64,000 bases of DNA from Amycolatopsis suaedae (GTDB taxonomy: Bacteria; Actinomycetota; Actinomycetes; Mycobacteriales; Pseudonocardiaceae), in the NCBI RefSeq assembly GCF_004214935.1, contig NZ_SFCC01000002.1, positions 434,001-498,000 on the forward strand, read 5' to 3'. The notes under the pieces were generated by a model. That model had not been told where the DNA came from. It searched no databases and was given only the letters and a program-made list of their open reading frames with translations. Shown here one piece after another: positions 34,181-43,046 of the stretch. Within the stretch, counting starts at the first letter, position 1. Every line of letters starts with the position of its first letter. Position numbers and translations under genes: made by a program.

Positions 34181-35020
34181 TCAAGTGGTCGACGTACGCG
34201 GAGCGGCCTCCCGTTCGGCTGCCTCGGCCTCGGCGAGATCGCGGGCGGCCAGCTCCTCGTCGGTGGGACCGCCGTGCAGCAGCCGGGCGACCTCGCCGCG
34301 CAGCCGGACGAACTCGGCCGACTCGCGGGTGGTGATCTGGTCCCGCTCGGCGGGCAGGTCCACCGTCAGCTCGGCGACGATGGAGGCCGGGGACTTCGAT
34401 AGCACCAGCACCCGGTCGCCGAGGTAGACGCTCTCGTCGATGTCGTGCGTCACCAGCAGCACCGTACTGCCGCGTTCCCGCTGGACACGGCGGAGCAGGT
34501 CCTCCAGTTCGAACCGGGTCTGCGCGTCGACCGACGCGAACGGTTCGTCCATCAGCAGCAGTGCAGGCCTGCTGGCCAGGGCGCGGGCGATCGAGACGCG
34601 TTGCTGCATCCCGCCGGAGAGCTGCCACGGGTACTTCGACCCGACGCCCTCCAGGCCGACCCAGCCCAGCGCCTCGGCCGCCCGCTCCCTGCGTTCGGCC
34701 TTGGCGACGCCGCGGCCGCGCAGCGGGAACTCGACGTTGGCGCGGACCGACAGCCACGGAAACAGCGAGCGGCTGTAGTCCTGGAACACCACGGCCAGGT
34801 CCTCGGGCACGCCGCTGACCAGGTCGCCGTGCAGCCGCACGGTCCCGGCGGTCGGGCTGAGCAGCCCGGCGACGCAACGCAGCAGCGTCGACTTGCCGCA
34901 GCCGGACGGGCCGACGATGCACGCCAGCTCCCTGGCCGGGACGGCGAAGTCGAGTTCGGCCAGTGCGGTGTGGCTGCCGTAGTCGTGCCGCAGGCCTGCC
35001 ACTTCCAGCATCGTCGGCAT
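34181..35020 (-). CDS. NitT/TauT-family ABC transporter ATPase (cassette A)
   Basis: 279 residues: Walker [18 protein letters not shown]-loop VFQDYSRSLFPWLSV, signature LSGGMQQRVSIARA, Walker B LLLMDEPFASVDAQTR and switch LVTHDIDESVYL. Belongs with SsuB/TauB/nitrate-type ATPases. The C-terminal tail (LAARDLAEAEAAE) is shared with the cassette B ATPase at 40593, and most of the chain is nearly identical, so the two are recent paralogues. One base separates it from its permease gene. Confidence 0.94.
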   Translation of the reverse strand: MPTMLEVAGLRHDYGSHTALAELDFAVPARELACIVGPSGCGKSTLLRCVAGLLSPTAGTVRLHGDLVSGVPEDLAVVFQDYSRSLFPWLSVRANVEFPLRGRGVAKAERRERAAEALGWVGLEGVGSKYPWQLSGGMQQRVSIARALASRPALLLMDEPFASVDAQTRFELEDLLRRVQRERGSTVLLVTHDIDESVYLGDRVLVLSKSPASIVAELTVDLPAERDQITTRESAEFVRLRGEVARLLHGGPTDEELAARDLAEAEAAEREAAPRTSTT

Positions 35021-35021
35021 G

Positions 35022-35816
35022 TCAGGCTCCCACTCTTTCGCGTCCAGGTTGCCAGCCGAGCACGCGTTCCTCCACCGCGAGCAGGAGCCGGTTCAGCGCG
35101 TAGCCGAGCACGCCGAGCAGGACGATGCCAGCCCACATGCGTGGGAACTCGTAGAGCCGCTGGTCGTTGATGAGCTGGTAGCCGATGCCGTTGGTGGCGC
35201 CGATCAGCTCGGAGATGACCATCAGCACCAGCGCGAGCGACAGGCTGACGCGCAGCCCGGCGAAGATCTTCGGCAGCGCGGCAGGCAGCACGACCATGCC
35301 GATCCACAGCGCCCTCGGCGTGCGGAACGACCGGGCGGTGTCGGTCTTCACCGGGTCGACCGACCGCACGCCGTCGATGGTGTTGAGCAGGATCGGCCAC
35401 AGCGCGCTGAACACGATGGCCGCGAGCTGCTCGGTGGCATTGATGCCGAAGATCACCAGGAAGAACGGGATCAGCATGATCGGCGGCACCGACCGCAGGA
35501 ACGCGAACACCGGGCCGAGGTAGTCGGCGCCGTAGCGGGAGCGGCCCACCGCCGTGCCGACGGCGACGCCGATCAACGCGGCCAGCAGCCAGCCGGCCAG
35601 CAGCCTGCCGAGGCTGGGCAGCACGTCGTCGAAGACCATGTCGGACAGGCCGAGCTGGTGTGCCGGTCCACCCAGCCACATGTCCCCCGCGGCACCGAGG
35701 ATCGCCGTCGGCGGCGGGAAGTAGACCGAGCCGGCGAGCCGGGTGGCCACCTCCCACACCACGACGGCGACGGCGAACACGGCCCAGGACTTGGCCAGTC
35801 CGCGGAGCTTCGTCAT
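35022..35816 (-). CDS. NitT/TauT-family ABC transporter permease (cassette A, second permease)
   Basis: 264 residues, six membrane helices, with FPPPTAILGAAGDM near the N-terminus and the EAA loop TARSFRTPRALWIGMVVLP ALPKIF. ATG 35816 overlaps the stop of the first permease gene (ATGA), showing coupling; longer frames running upstream are rejected. Closest relative in the window is the protein encoded at 41439-42272. Confidence 0.93.
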   Translation of the reverse strand: MTKLRGLAKSWAVFAVAVVVWEVATRLAGSVYFPPPTAILGAAGDMWLGGPAHQLGLSDMVFDDVLPSLGRLLAGWLLAALIGVAVGTAVGRSRYGADYLGPVFAFLRSVPPIMLIPFFLVIFGINATEQLAAIVFSALWPILLNTIDGVRSVDPVKTDTARSFRTPRALWIGMVVLPAALPKIFAGLRVSLSLALVLMVISELIGATNGIGYQLINDQRLYEFPRMWAGIVLLGVLGYALNRLLLAVEERVLGWQPGRERVGA

Positions 35817-36568
35817 GTCGCCTCCGCCCAGCCGAACGCCCTGCGGCGCAGGCGCTGCATGCCCTCGTCGATGAGGTAGCCGATCAGCCCGGCCAGCATG
35901 GTCGCGGCGAGCACGAGGTCCTGCCTGCCGCCGGTGCTCGCGGCTTCGAGGGTGAACGTGCCCAGCCCGATGGTGCCGCCAGCCAGGTACTCGACGCTGA
36001 TCACCACGATCAGCGTCACCGCACTGGACATCCGCACGCCGGTGAGGATGAACGGCGCCGCGTGCGGCAGCGCGACCGCGTACATCGTCCGGACCCGGCC
36101 CAGGCCCATGGCGCGGGCGGTGTCGATCAGCAGCGGGTCGATCTCGTCGAGCGCGTAGACGGTGTTGAACATGATCGGCCACAGCGCGGCGTACACCGCG
36201 AGCGAGATCTTCGCCTCCGGGCCCGCGCCGACCAGGACGATCACCAGCGGGATCAGCGCGACCGACGGGATCGGCCGCAGGAATTCGATGATCGTCCTGG
36301 TGGCGATCCGCACCGACGGGATGCTGCCCAGCAGCAGCCCGGCCGGTACCGCGATCGCGGTCGCGATGACCATGCCGATGGCCCACGCCAGCATGGTCGC
36401 CACGACCGCCCGCACGAAACCGTCGTCGCCGAACAGTTCCACCAGCCGGGGCAGAACCGTCGACGGCGGCGGCAGGTAGTACTCGGGGAACAGCCCGACC
36501 AGCGAGCCCAGTTCCCACAGGCCCAGCACCCCGAGGATGCCGAGCAGCCCCCGAACGGCGATCTTCAA
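35813..36568 (-). CDS. NitT/TauT-family ABC transporter permease (cassette A, first permease)
   Basis: 251 residues, six membrane helices, YLPPPSTVLPRLVELFGDD and EAA loop TARAMGLGRVRTMYAVALP. Two different permeases per cassette suggest a heterodimeric channel. One base separates it from the binding-protein gene. Counterpart in cassette B: 42269-43042. Confidence 0.93.
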   Translation of the reverse strand: MKIAVRGLLGILGVLGLWELGSLVGLFPEYYLPPPSTVLPRLVELFGDDGFVRAVVATMLAWAIGMVIATAIAVPAGLLLGSIPSVRIATRTIIEFLRPIPSVALIPLVIVLVGAGPEAKISLAVYAALWPIMFNTVYALDEIDPLLIDTARAMGLGRVRTMYAVALPHAAPFILTGVRMSSAVTLIVVISVEYLAGGTIGLGTFTLEAASTGGRQDLVLAATMLAGLIGYLIDEGMQRLRRRAFGWAEAT

Positions 36569-36569
36569 C

Positions 36570-37556
36570 TCAGGCGCTCGGGCTCGGCATCAACATCGGC
36601 GCCACGTCCAGCCGCTGCGGGGTCACGCCGAACTCGTGCATCAGGTCGGCCACCCGCTGGATGCGGACGGCGTCCAGGCTGCGCGGGTACTCGGCGATCG
36701 TCACCAGCGGCGCGGTGTCGGCGGGGATCTTGACGTACTTGGTCAGGATCGGTTCCAGCACGGCCCGGTCCTGCACGTCGGCGACGCCCTTGGCGAGGCC
36801 GCGCTGGAACGCCGCGACGGTCTTGGGGTTGGCGTTGGTGAACTTGCTGACCGCGCCCCAGCCGGACATCGGCAGGTCCGCCGTCGGGCCGGAGCAGGCG
36901 TCGAGGATCGGCACGGCGCTGATGGTCTTGGCGGTGTTGGTGACGAACGGTTCGACGGCGACGGCCGCGTCGATGTCACCGCGGTCCATCGCCGGGCCCA
37001 TTTCCGGAAGGCCCATCTGCACCCACTGGATGGTGTTGATGTCCACGCCGTGGGTCTTGAGCACCGACATCACGCTGAGGTCGGAGATGGAGCCGCGGCT
37101 GGTGACGGCGATCTTCTTGCCGGCGGCCTGCTCCGGCTTCTTGAACGCCGACTTCGGCGAGGACACCAGCATCATGTGCCCCGGCCGGGCGGCGTAGGCG
37201 TCGGCGACGACCTTCATCTCGGCGACGCCCTTGGCCTGCGCCCCGAGGACGCCGGGGTAGCTGGTGAACGCGATGTCGAGGTCGCCGCCGACGACGCCCT
37301 GGACGGCGGCCGGGCCGCTCTGCACGACCACGGCCTCGACTTCGACGCCCTGCTCCTTGAAGTAGCCCTTGTCGATGGCCTGGTACAGCGGGGCGACGTC
37401 CACCACCGGCAGCACGCCGACACGGATCTTCGGTTTCTCGACCGCGCCATCGCCCTGGGCCGGTGCGGGGTCGGACTCGCCGCCCAGCAGGCCGCAGCCG
37501 CCGAGGGTGCCGAGGAGAGCGATCGACGTGAGGACGGAACCGACGGTGGTTCGCAT
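36570..37556 (-). CDS. NMT1/THI5-like substrate-binding lipoprotein (cassette A)
   Basis: 328 residues with lipobox LGGC (Cys 21). The mature part opens KIRVGVLPVVDVAPLYQAID and continues GYFKEQGVEVEAVVVQSG, as in SBPs for taurine, nitrate, aromatic acids or thiamine precursors. It feeds the permeases encoded just downstream. ATG 37556 is used; TTG at 37568 has GGAG at better spacing and is a real alternative. Substrate unknown. Homologous to the 43047-44066 protein. Confidence 0.9.
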   Translation of the reverse strand: MRTTVGSVLTSIALLGTLGGCGLLGGESDPAPAQGDGAVEKPKIRVGVLPVVDVAPLYQAIDKGYFKEQGVEVEAVVVQSGPAAVQGVVGGDLDIAFTSYPGVLGAQAKGVAEMKVVADAYAARPGHMMLVSSPKSAFKKPEQAAGKKIAVTSRGSISDLSVMSVLKTHGVDINTIQWVQMGLPEMGPAMDRGDIDAAVAVEPFVTNTAKTISAVPILDACSGPTADLPMSGWGAVSKFTNANPKTVAAFQRGLAKGVADVQDRAVLEPILTKYVKIPADTAPLVTIAEYPRSLDAVRIQRVADLMHEFGVTPQRLDVAPMLMPSPSA

Positions 37557-37714
37557 GGTTCTGGACAAGACCAACTCCAGGTCGTGGAAATGCTGGGCGC
37601 AGGGATCATTTCAGTGATCGCACACCGGGTGAACAGGTCCGAACGGACGCATTACCCTCTGTTAACTTGTAGTCCCTGACTAGGCCAAACGAGTGGGCGC
37701 GATACGGTTCGATC

Positions 37715-39286
37715 GTGCGAACTGTGCGGGACGTGTCCAGAGAGTTGTTGCGCCAGCTCGGATTGACCACAATTTTCGGCAATCCGGGTACCACCGAGAT
37801 TCCGTTCCTGATCGACTGGCCGAGCGACTTCCGCTACGTACTCGGCCTGCAGGAGTCGGCGGTCGTCGCGATGGCCGACGGCTATGCGCAGGCCACCCGT
37901 CGACCCGTACTGGTGAACCTGCACTCGGCCGGGGGTGTCGGCCACGGCCTCGGGCACGTGTTCACCGCCTACCGCAACCGCACGCCGATGATCGTGCTGG
38001 CCGGTCAGCAGGTGCGTTCCCTGCTGCCGGACGACCCGTTCCTCGGCGCGCTGGACGCGGCGAGCTTCCCCCGGCCGTACGTCAAGTGGTCGATCGAGCC
38101 CGCGCGGGCGCAGGACGTCCCGGCCGCGTTGTCGCGGGCGTTCCACATGGCGACCCAGGCACCGCACGGCCCGGTGTTCGTCTCGGTTCCGGCCGACGAC
38201 TGGGACGCGCCGGGCGAGCCGTTCCCGGCCCGGCCGGCGATGGGTGGCCTCGCGCCGGACCCCGACGCGCTGGCCGGGCTGGTCGCCGCGCTGACGGCGA
38301 GTTCGGCGCCCGCGCTGGTCGTCGGCGCCGGGGTGGACGGTGACGGTGCCGTGCCCGAGGTCGTCGAGCTGGCACGGCGGCTGAAGGCCGGGGTCTGGGC
38401 GGCGCCGATGTCGTCGCGCTGCTCGTTCCCCGAGGACGATCCGCTGTTCCAGGGCTTCCTGAACCCCGAGCGCGGCGCGGTGGCCCGTTCGCTGGCGGGG
38501 CACGACGTGGTGGTCGTCGTCGGGGCGCCCGCGTTCACCTACCACGTCTACCGCGGCGAGCCGGACGTTGAGCTGCCTCCGCTGTACGTGCTGAGCGACG
38601 ACGAGCAGGTGCTGGCGCGGATGCCGCGGGGAACCGGCGTCCGGGCGACGGCGAAGCTGGTGCTGCGGCAGTTGCTGGACGCCGTGTCCCCGGCCGACCG
38701 GCAGCCGCCCGCACCTCGTGCGACGCCGCCTCGTCCGGCGGCGGCGACGCCGGTGTCGGCCGCGTACGTGTTCGCCACGCTGGCGGAGTTGCTGCCGTCC
38801 GACGCGCTGGTGGTCGAGGAGACGCCGAGCCATCGGCTGGCGATGCAGGCCCACCTGCCGATCACCGCCACCGACACGGGTTTCCTGACGATCGCCAGCG
38901 GCACGCTCGGCTACGGCCTGCCCGCCGCCGTCGGCGCGGCGCTGGGCCGCCCGGACCGCAAGGTGGTGGCCGTGCTCGGTGACGGGTCGAGCATGTACGG
39001 CATCCAGGCACTGTGGACGGCGGCGCGGGAACACCTGCCGGTGACGTTCGTGGTGCTGGACAACACGCAGTACGCGGCGGTGCGGATCCTCGGCGGTGAG
39101 GACAAGCTGCCCGGTGTCGAGCTGGGCGGGCTGGACTTCACCGCGCTGGCCACCGGCATGGGCTGTGCGGCGAGGCGGGCCGAGTCGCCGGAGGAGCTGA
39201 CCGCCGCCCTGACCGCGGCGCTGGCCGACGACCGCCCCACGGTCGTCCACGTGACGGTCGACCCGGACCCGCAGAAGTTGTACTGA
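37715..39286 (+). CDS. Thiamine-diphosphate enzyme, benzoylformate decarboxylase-like
   Basis: 523 residues with the three domains of ThDP decarboxylases. N-terminal numbering matches Pseudomonas benzoylformate decarboxylase: T26 in FGNPGTTEIPFL (Ser in the model enzyme), E47 as cofactor Glu in LQESAVV, H70 in NLHSAGG; H277 in TYHVYR corresponds to the second catalytic His. The ThDP/Mg motif GDGSSMYGIQ ends with DNTQYAAVRILGG. It probably decarboxylates an aryl or other 2-oxo acid. It stands divergent from cassette A and convergent with cassette B, suggesting the two ABC importers supply a precursor; that link is inference. Acetolactate synthase-type activity is less likely. Confidence 0.86.
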   Translation: MRTVRDVSRELLRQLGLTTIFGNPGTTEIPFLIDWPSDFRYVLGLQESAVVAMADGYAQATRRPVLVNLHSAGGVGHGLGHVFTAYRNRTPMIVLAGQQVRSLLPDDPFLGALDAASFPRPYVKWSIEPARAQDVPAALSRAFHMATQAPHGPVFVSVPADDWDAPGEPFPARPAMGGLAPDPDALAGLVAALTASSAPALVVGAGVDGDGAVPEVVELARRLKAGVWAAPMSSRCSFPEDDPLFQGFLNPERGAVARSLAGHDVVVVVGAPAFTYHVYRGEPDVELPPLYVLSDDEQVLARMPRGTGVRATAKLVLRQLLDAVSPADRQPPAPRATPPRPAAATPVSAAYVFATLAELLPSDALVVEETPSHRLAMQAHLPITATDTGFLTIASGTLGYGLPAAVGAALGRPDRKVVAVLGDGSSMYGIQALWTAAREHLPVTFVVLDNTQYAAVRILGGEDKLPGVELGGLDFTALATGMGCAARRAESPEELTAALTAALADDRPTVVHVTVDPDPQKLY

Positions 39287-39309
39287 CCCGCGTTCCCGGC
39301 CACGGCCCG

Positions 39310-39369
39310 AAGCACGTGAAGGCCACCTTCATTACGTCTCACGTGGTGAAGGTGGCCTTCACGTGCCTT
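39310..39369. repeat. Palindromic repeat, hairpin copy between convergent genes
   Basis: The left arm from 39310 (AAGCACGTGAAGGCCACC) and right arm ending at 39369 form a 26-28-bp stem with loop CTC; one inserted C and a few mismatches distinguish it from the 18011 copy. It occupies the gap between the convergent decarboxylase and acyl-CoA dehydrogenase-like genes, as a bidirectional terminator would. Confidence 0.88.
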
Positions 39370-39378
39370 GCGCGGGAG

Positions 39379-40596
39379 TCAGGCCTTCGCGCGGGAGCCG
39401 TGGCCGGTTTCGTCGAAGCCGATGACCGGCAACGTCTCCAGGCCGAGGGTGCTGGCGCCGATCAGCTTGCGGGCGGCCAGGTTGCCCATCGGCATGAACG
39501 TGCCGGCCTGGGCGTCACGCCACATCCGCTCGAACGGCAGCCTGCGTGTGTAGGACATTCCGCCGATGACGTCGACCAGCCGCTGCATGACCTTCACCGC
39601 GTTGTTGCTGGCGACGTATTTGACCACCGCGGACCGGGCGATGCCCTCCTGCACCCCCAGCTCGAACAGCCGCCTGCTGGTGACCTCCTCGGCATGCCGC
39701 TGCATCAGCGCCCGCGCGCTCTCGACCAGGATCGTGCACTCGCCGATGACGTCCTGCACGACCGGGTCGATCGGCTTGCCCCGCTTGGTCAGCTGCCCGA
39801 CCGCCCACTCCAGCGCACCGGCGGCGATGCCGGTGTAGGTGGCGGAGAACGCCGGCATCGCCCACGCCCACACCGTTTCCAGCACCCGTGCGTCGAGATG
39901 CTTGACCGGTAGCGAGTGGACCACCGCGTCGTCGGGCACGAAGACCTCGGCCAGCTCGATGTCGTTGCTCTGGGTGCCCCGCATGCCCAGCGTGTCCCAG
40001 GTCTGGTGCAGCGTGACGCCCGGCTGGTCCAGCGCGATCTGGCAGAGCAGCAGCCGCGGCCCGCCCTCGGCGTCCTCGTGCCGGGCCGTCGTCGAGCAGT
40101 GCGTGGCCACCGCGGAGTTGGTGGCGAAGCTCTTGCGCCCGGTGAGGGTGAACCCGCCGGGGACCTTCGTCGCCTTCGTGAGCGCGTCGGTCAGGTCGTT
40201 GCGCATGCCGATCTCGCTGGTGATCGACGCCCACACCAGCGTTCCGTCGGTGGCCCGGCGCAGCAGGCTCTCCAGCCGGGGGTTGCGGGTCTGCCGCCAC
40301 ACGTTGCCCCACTGGCCCAGCGGCGACAGGTGCATGGTGAACGCCAGCGCCGTCGCGCCGTCCCCCATGGCCAGCCGCTCCAGAACCGGCAGGAGGTCCG
40401 GCAACTCGGCGCCGCCACCGCCAAGCTCGGCGGGCACCGACAGCTTCAGGAACCCGGCTTCACGCAGGTCGTCGTAGTTCTCGTGCGGGAACGTGTTGTC
40501 CCGGTCGTGCTGTTCGGCCCGTTCGGCGAACCGGTCGGCGAGCAGCGCCGCCCTGTCGACGAACTCCCGCTGCCGTTCGGTCAGGCACTTCATCAC
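39379..40596 (-). CDS. Acyl-CoA dehydrogenase-fold flavoprotein of cassette B
   Basis: 405 residues with the ACAD layout: helical N-terminus (GFLKLSVPAELGGGGAEL), middle beta domain (SITSEIGMRND, FTLTGRKSFATNSAVA, GMRGTQSNDIEL) and helical C-terminus (RSAVVKYVASNNAVKVMQ, DVIGGMSYTRRLPFERMWRD). Where most ACADs carry the catalytic Glu of YEGT, this protein reads AGTFMPMGN, so the usual base is not visible. That is seen in ACAD-fold monooxygenases of sulfur scavenging (SfnB/DszC type). The GTG at 40596 overlaps the ATPase stop (GTGA). ATG 40593 is the alternative start. Confidence 0.85.
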   Translation of the reverse strand: MMKCLTERQREFVDRAALLADRFAERAEQHDRDNTFPHENYDDLREAGFLKLSVPAELGGGGAELPDLLPVLERLAMGDGATALAFTMHLSPLGQWGNVWRQTRNPRLESLLRRATDGTLVWASITSEIGMRNDLTDALTKATKVPGGFTLTGRKSFATNSAVATHCSTTARHEDAEGGPRLLLCQIALDQPGVTLHQTWDTLGMRGTQSNDIELAEVFVPDDAVVHSLPVKHLDARVLETVWAWAMPAFSATYTGIAAGALEWAVGQLTKRGKPIDPVVQDVIGECTILVESARALMQRHAEEVTSRRLFELGVQEGIARSAVVKYVASNNAVKVMQRLVDVIGGMSYTRRLPFERMWRDAQAGTFMPMGNLAARKLIGASTLGLETLPVIGFDETGHGSRAKA

Positions 40597-41435
40597 AGCT
40601 TTTCCTTCGACCGGGGCTCGGCCAGCCGCTCGGCCGCCTCCGCCTCGGCCAGGTCACGGGCGGCCAGCTCCTCGTCGCTGAGCCCGCCGTGCAGCAGCCG
40701 CGCCACCTCGCCCCGCAGCTTGACGAACTCGGCCGACTCCCGCGTGGTGATCTGGTCCCGGTCGGCAGGCAGGTCGACGGCCAGGTCGGCGACGATCGAC
40801 GCGGGCGACTTCGACAGCACCAGCACCCGGTCGCCGAGGTAGACGCTCTCGTCGATGTCGTGCGTCACCAGCAGCACCGTGCTGCCCTGCTCACGCTGGA
40901 CCCGCCGCAGTAGGTCCTCCAGCTCGAACCGGGTCTGCGCGTCGACCGACGCGAACGGCTCGTCCATCAGCAGCAGCGCCGGCCTGCTGGCCAGCGCGCG
41001 GGCGATCGACACCCGCTGCTGCATCCCGCCGGACAGCTGCCAGGGAAACTTCGACCCGACGCCGTCCAGGCCGACCGCCGCCAGCGCCTCGGCCGCGCGT
41101 TCCCGCCGGTCCGCCTTGCTCATATCCCGCCAGCGGAGCGGGAACTCGACGTTGGACCGCACCGACAGCCACGGAAACAGCGAGCGGCTGTAGTCCTGGA
41201 ACACCACGGCCAGGTCCTCCGGCACACCGGTCACCCGGTCGCCGTGCAGGCTGACCTGCCCGCCGGTCGGCTTGAGCAGTCCGGCGATGCAGCGCAGCAG
41301 CGTCGACTTCCCGCAGCCGGACGGCCCGACGATGCACGCCAGCTGCCCGGACTCGACGGTGAAGTTCAGGTCCTTCGCCACGACGTGCTCGCCGTAACTG
41401 TGGTTGAGGCCGTTGACCTCCAGCATGGTCGACAT
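40593..41435 (-). CDS. NitT/TauT-family ABC transporter ATPase (cassette B)
   Basis: 280 residues: Walker [32 protein letters not shown], signature LSGGMQQRVSIARA, Walker B LLLMDEPFASVDAQTR. Very close to the cassette A ATPase along its length, including the tail. Three bases separate its start from the permease stop; its stop overlaps the acyl-CoA dehydrogenase-like gene. Confidence 0.95.
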   Translation of the reverse strand: MSTMLEVNGLNHSYGEHVVAKDLNFTVESGQLACIVGPSGCGKSTLLRCIAGLLKPTGGQVSLHGDRVTGVPEDLAVVFQDYSRSLFPWLSVRSNVEFPLRWRDMSKADRRERAAEALAAVGLDGVGSKFPWQLSGGMQQRVSIARALASRPALLLMDEPFASVDAQTRFELEDLLRRVQREQGSTVLLVTHDIDESVYLGDRVLVLSKSPASIVADLAVDLPADRDQITTRESAEFVKLRGEVARLLHGGLSDEELAARDLAEAEAAERLAEPRSKEKL

Positions 41436-41438
41436 TCG

Positions 41439-42272
41439 TCACACTCCAGCCGTGGCTTGTTGGGTGTTGCGGGCAGGCTGCCAGCGCAGGACGCGCTTCT
41501 CGACACGCAGCAGCAGCGCGTTCAGGCCGTAGCCGAGCACGCCGAGCAGGGCGATCCACGCCCACATGTTGGGGAACTCGAACTGACGCTGGGCGAAGAT
41601 CAGCTGGTAGCCGACGCCGTTGATCGCGCCGACCAGTTCGGAGACCACCATCAGGATCAGCGCGATGGACAACGCGAGCCGCAGGCCGGCGAAGATCTTC
41701 GGCAGTGCCGCGGGCAGCACGACCATCCCGATCCAGTAGTGCCGGGGTGTCCGGAACGACCGCGCGGTCTCCTGCTGCAGGCTGCCGACCGAGCGCACCC
41801 CGTCGACGGTGTTGAGCACGATCGGCCACAACGCGCCGAACACGATGGTGACCACCTGCATGGTCGTGGTGGCGCCGAACAGCACCAGGAACACCGGGAT
41901 CAGCGTCGGCGGCGGCACGCTGCGGAAGAACGCGAACAGCGCCCCGACGTAGTCCATGCCGGTGGCGGACCGGCCGAGCGCGGTGCCCAGCGCGACGCCG
42001 ACGATCACCGCCAGCGCCCAGCCACCGAGCACCCTGGCCAGACTGGGCAGGATGTCACCGTAGACGGTGTCGGTGAGGAACAGCTGGCTCGCCGGCCCGG
42101 TGAACCACAGCTCCGCCGCCGTGGCGACGATCTCGGTCGGCGGCGGGAAGTACACGCTCTGCGCGAGCCGCGTGGCGATCTCCCAGAGCACGACGATCAC
42201 GGCGAACAGCAGCCAGCGGCTGGCGAAGCCGCGCAGGAAGCGCACGGTGGCGGTGTTGGTCCGGTCGCTCAT
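41439..42272 (-). CDS. NitT/TauT-family ABC transporter permease (cassette B, second permease)
   Basis: 277 residues, six membrane helices; YFPPPTEIVATAAELWF and EAA loop TARSFRTPRHYWIGMVVLP. ATG 42272 overlaps the upstream permease stop (ATGA). Same order and similar sequence as the 35022-35816 protein of cassette A. Confidence 0.93.
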   Translation of the reverse strand: MSDRTNTATVRFLRGFASRWLLFAVIVVLWEIATRLAQSVYFPPPTEIVATAAELWFTGPASQLFLTDTVYGDILPSLARVLGGWALAVIVGVALGTALGRSATGMDYVGALFAFFRSVPPPTLIPVFLVLFGATTTMQVVTIVFGALWPIVLNTVDGVRSVGSLQQETARSFRTPRHYWIGMVVLPAALPKIFAGLRLALSIALILMVVSELVGAINGVGYQLIFAQRQFEFPNMWAWIALLGVLGYGLNALLLRVEKRVLRWQPARNTQQATAGV

Positions 42273-43042
42273 GCTCGCACCGCCCCCGAGGTCGCGGCGT
42301 TCCACCGGAACCAGCGGTTGCCGAGCCGTTCCATGCCGTCGTTGATGACGAACCCGATGATCCCGGCGACGACCGTGCCGGCCAGCACGAGGTCGATGCG
42401 GCCGCCGCCGCTGCTCGCCTCCAGGATGAAGTTGCCGATGCCCCGGCTGGCGCCGGCCAGGTACTCGGTGCTGACCACGAGGATCAGCGCGATGGTCGCG
42501 GACAGCCGGATGCCGGTGTAGACGAACGGCGCCGCGTGCGGGAGCGCGACCGACGTCAGCTGCCGCACCCGGCTGGTGCCGTAGGCGCGAGCGGTCTCCA
42601 GCAGCAGCGGGTCGATCTCGTCCAGCGCGTAGATGGTGTTGTAGAGGATGGGCCACACCGCCGCGTAGACGGCCAGCGTGATCTTGGCTTCCGGGCCGCC
42701 GCCGATCACCAGCAGCACCAGCGGGATCAGCGCGACCGACGGGATGGGCCGGAGGAACTCGACGATGGATCGGGTGGCCACCCGGATGGCAGGCACGCTG
42801 CCGAGCAGCAGTCCGGCCGGGACGGCGACGGCCACCGAGATCAGCAGGGCGATGGCCCAGGCCAGTACCGAGGCGATGACGTCCCGCAGGAACGCCTGGT
42901 CGCCGAGCAGCTCGACCATCCGGACCAGCACGATGCTGGGCGGGGGAAGGAACTGCGCGGGCACCAGCCCGGTCCGGGCCGCCGCCTCCCAGATGAGCAG
43001 GAAGACGGCGAGCCCGATCAGGTTGCGGAGCAGAATTTTCAT
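42269..43042 (-). CDS. NitT/TauT-family ABC transporter permease (cassette B, first permease)
   Basis: 257 residues, six membrane helices; FLPPPSIVLVRMVELLGDQ and EAA loop TARAYGTSRVRQLTSVALP. Four bases separate its start from the binding-protein stop. Paralogue of the 35813-36568 protein. Confidence 0.93.
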   Translation of the reverse strand: MKILLRNLIGLAVFLLIWEAAARTGLVPAQFLPPPSIVLVRMVELLGDQAFLRDVIASVLAWAIALLISVAVAVPAGLLLGSVPAIRVATRSIVEFLRPIPSVALIPLVLLVIGGGPEAKITLAVYAAVWPILYNTIYALDEIDPLLLETARAYGTSRVRQLTSVALPHAAPFVYTGIRLSATIALILVVSTEYLAGASRGIGNFILEASSGGGRIDLVLAGTVVAGIIGFVINDGMERLGNRWFRWNAATSGAVRA

Positions 43043-43046
43043 GTAA

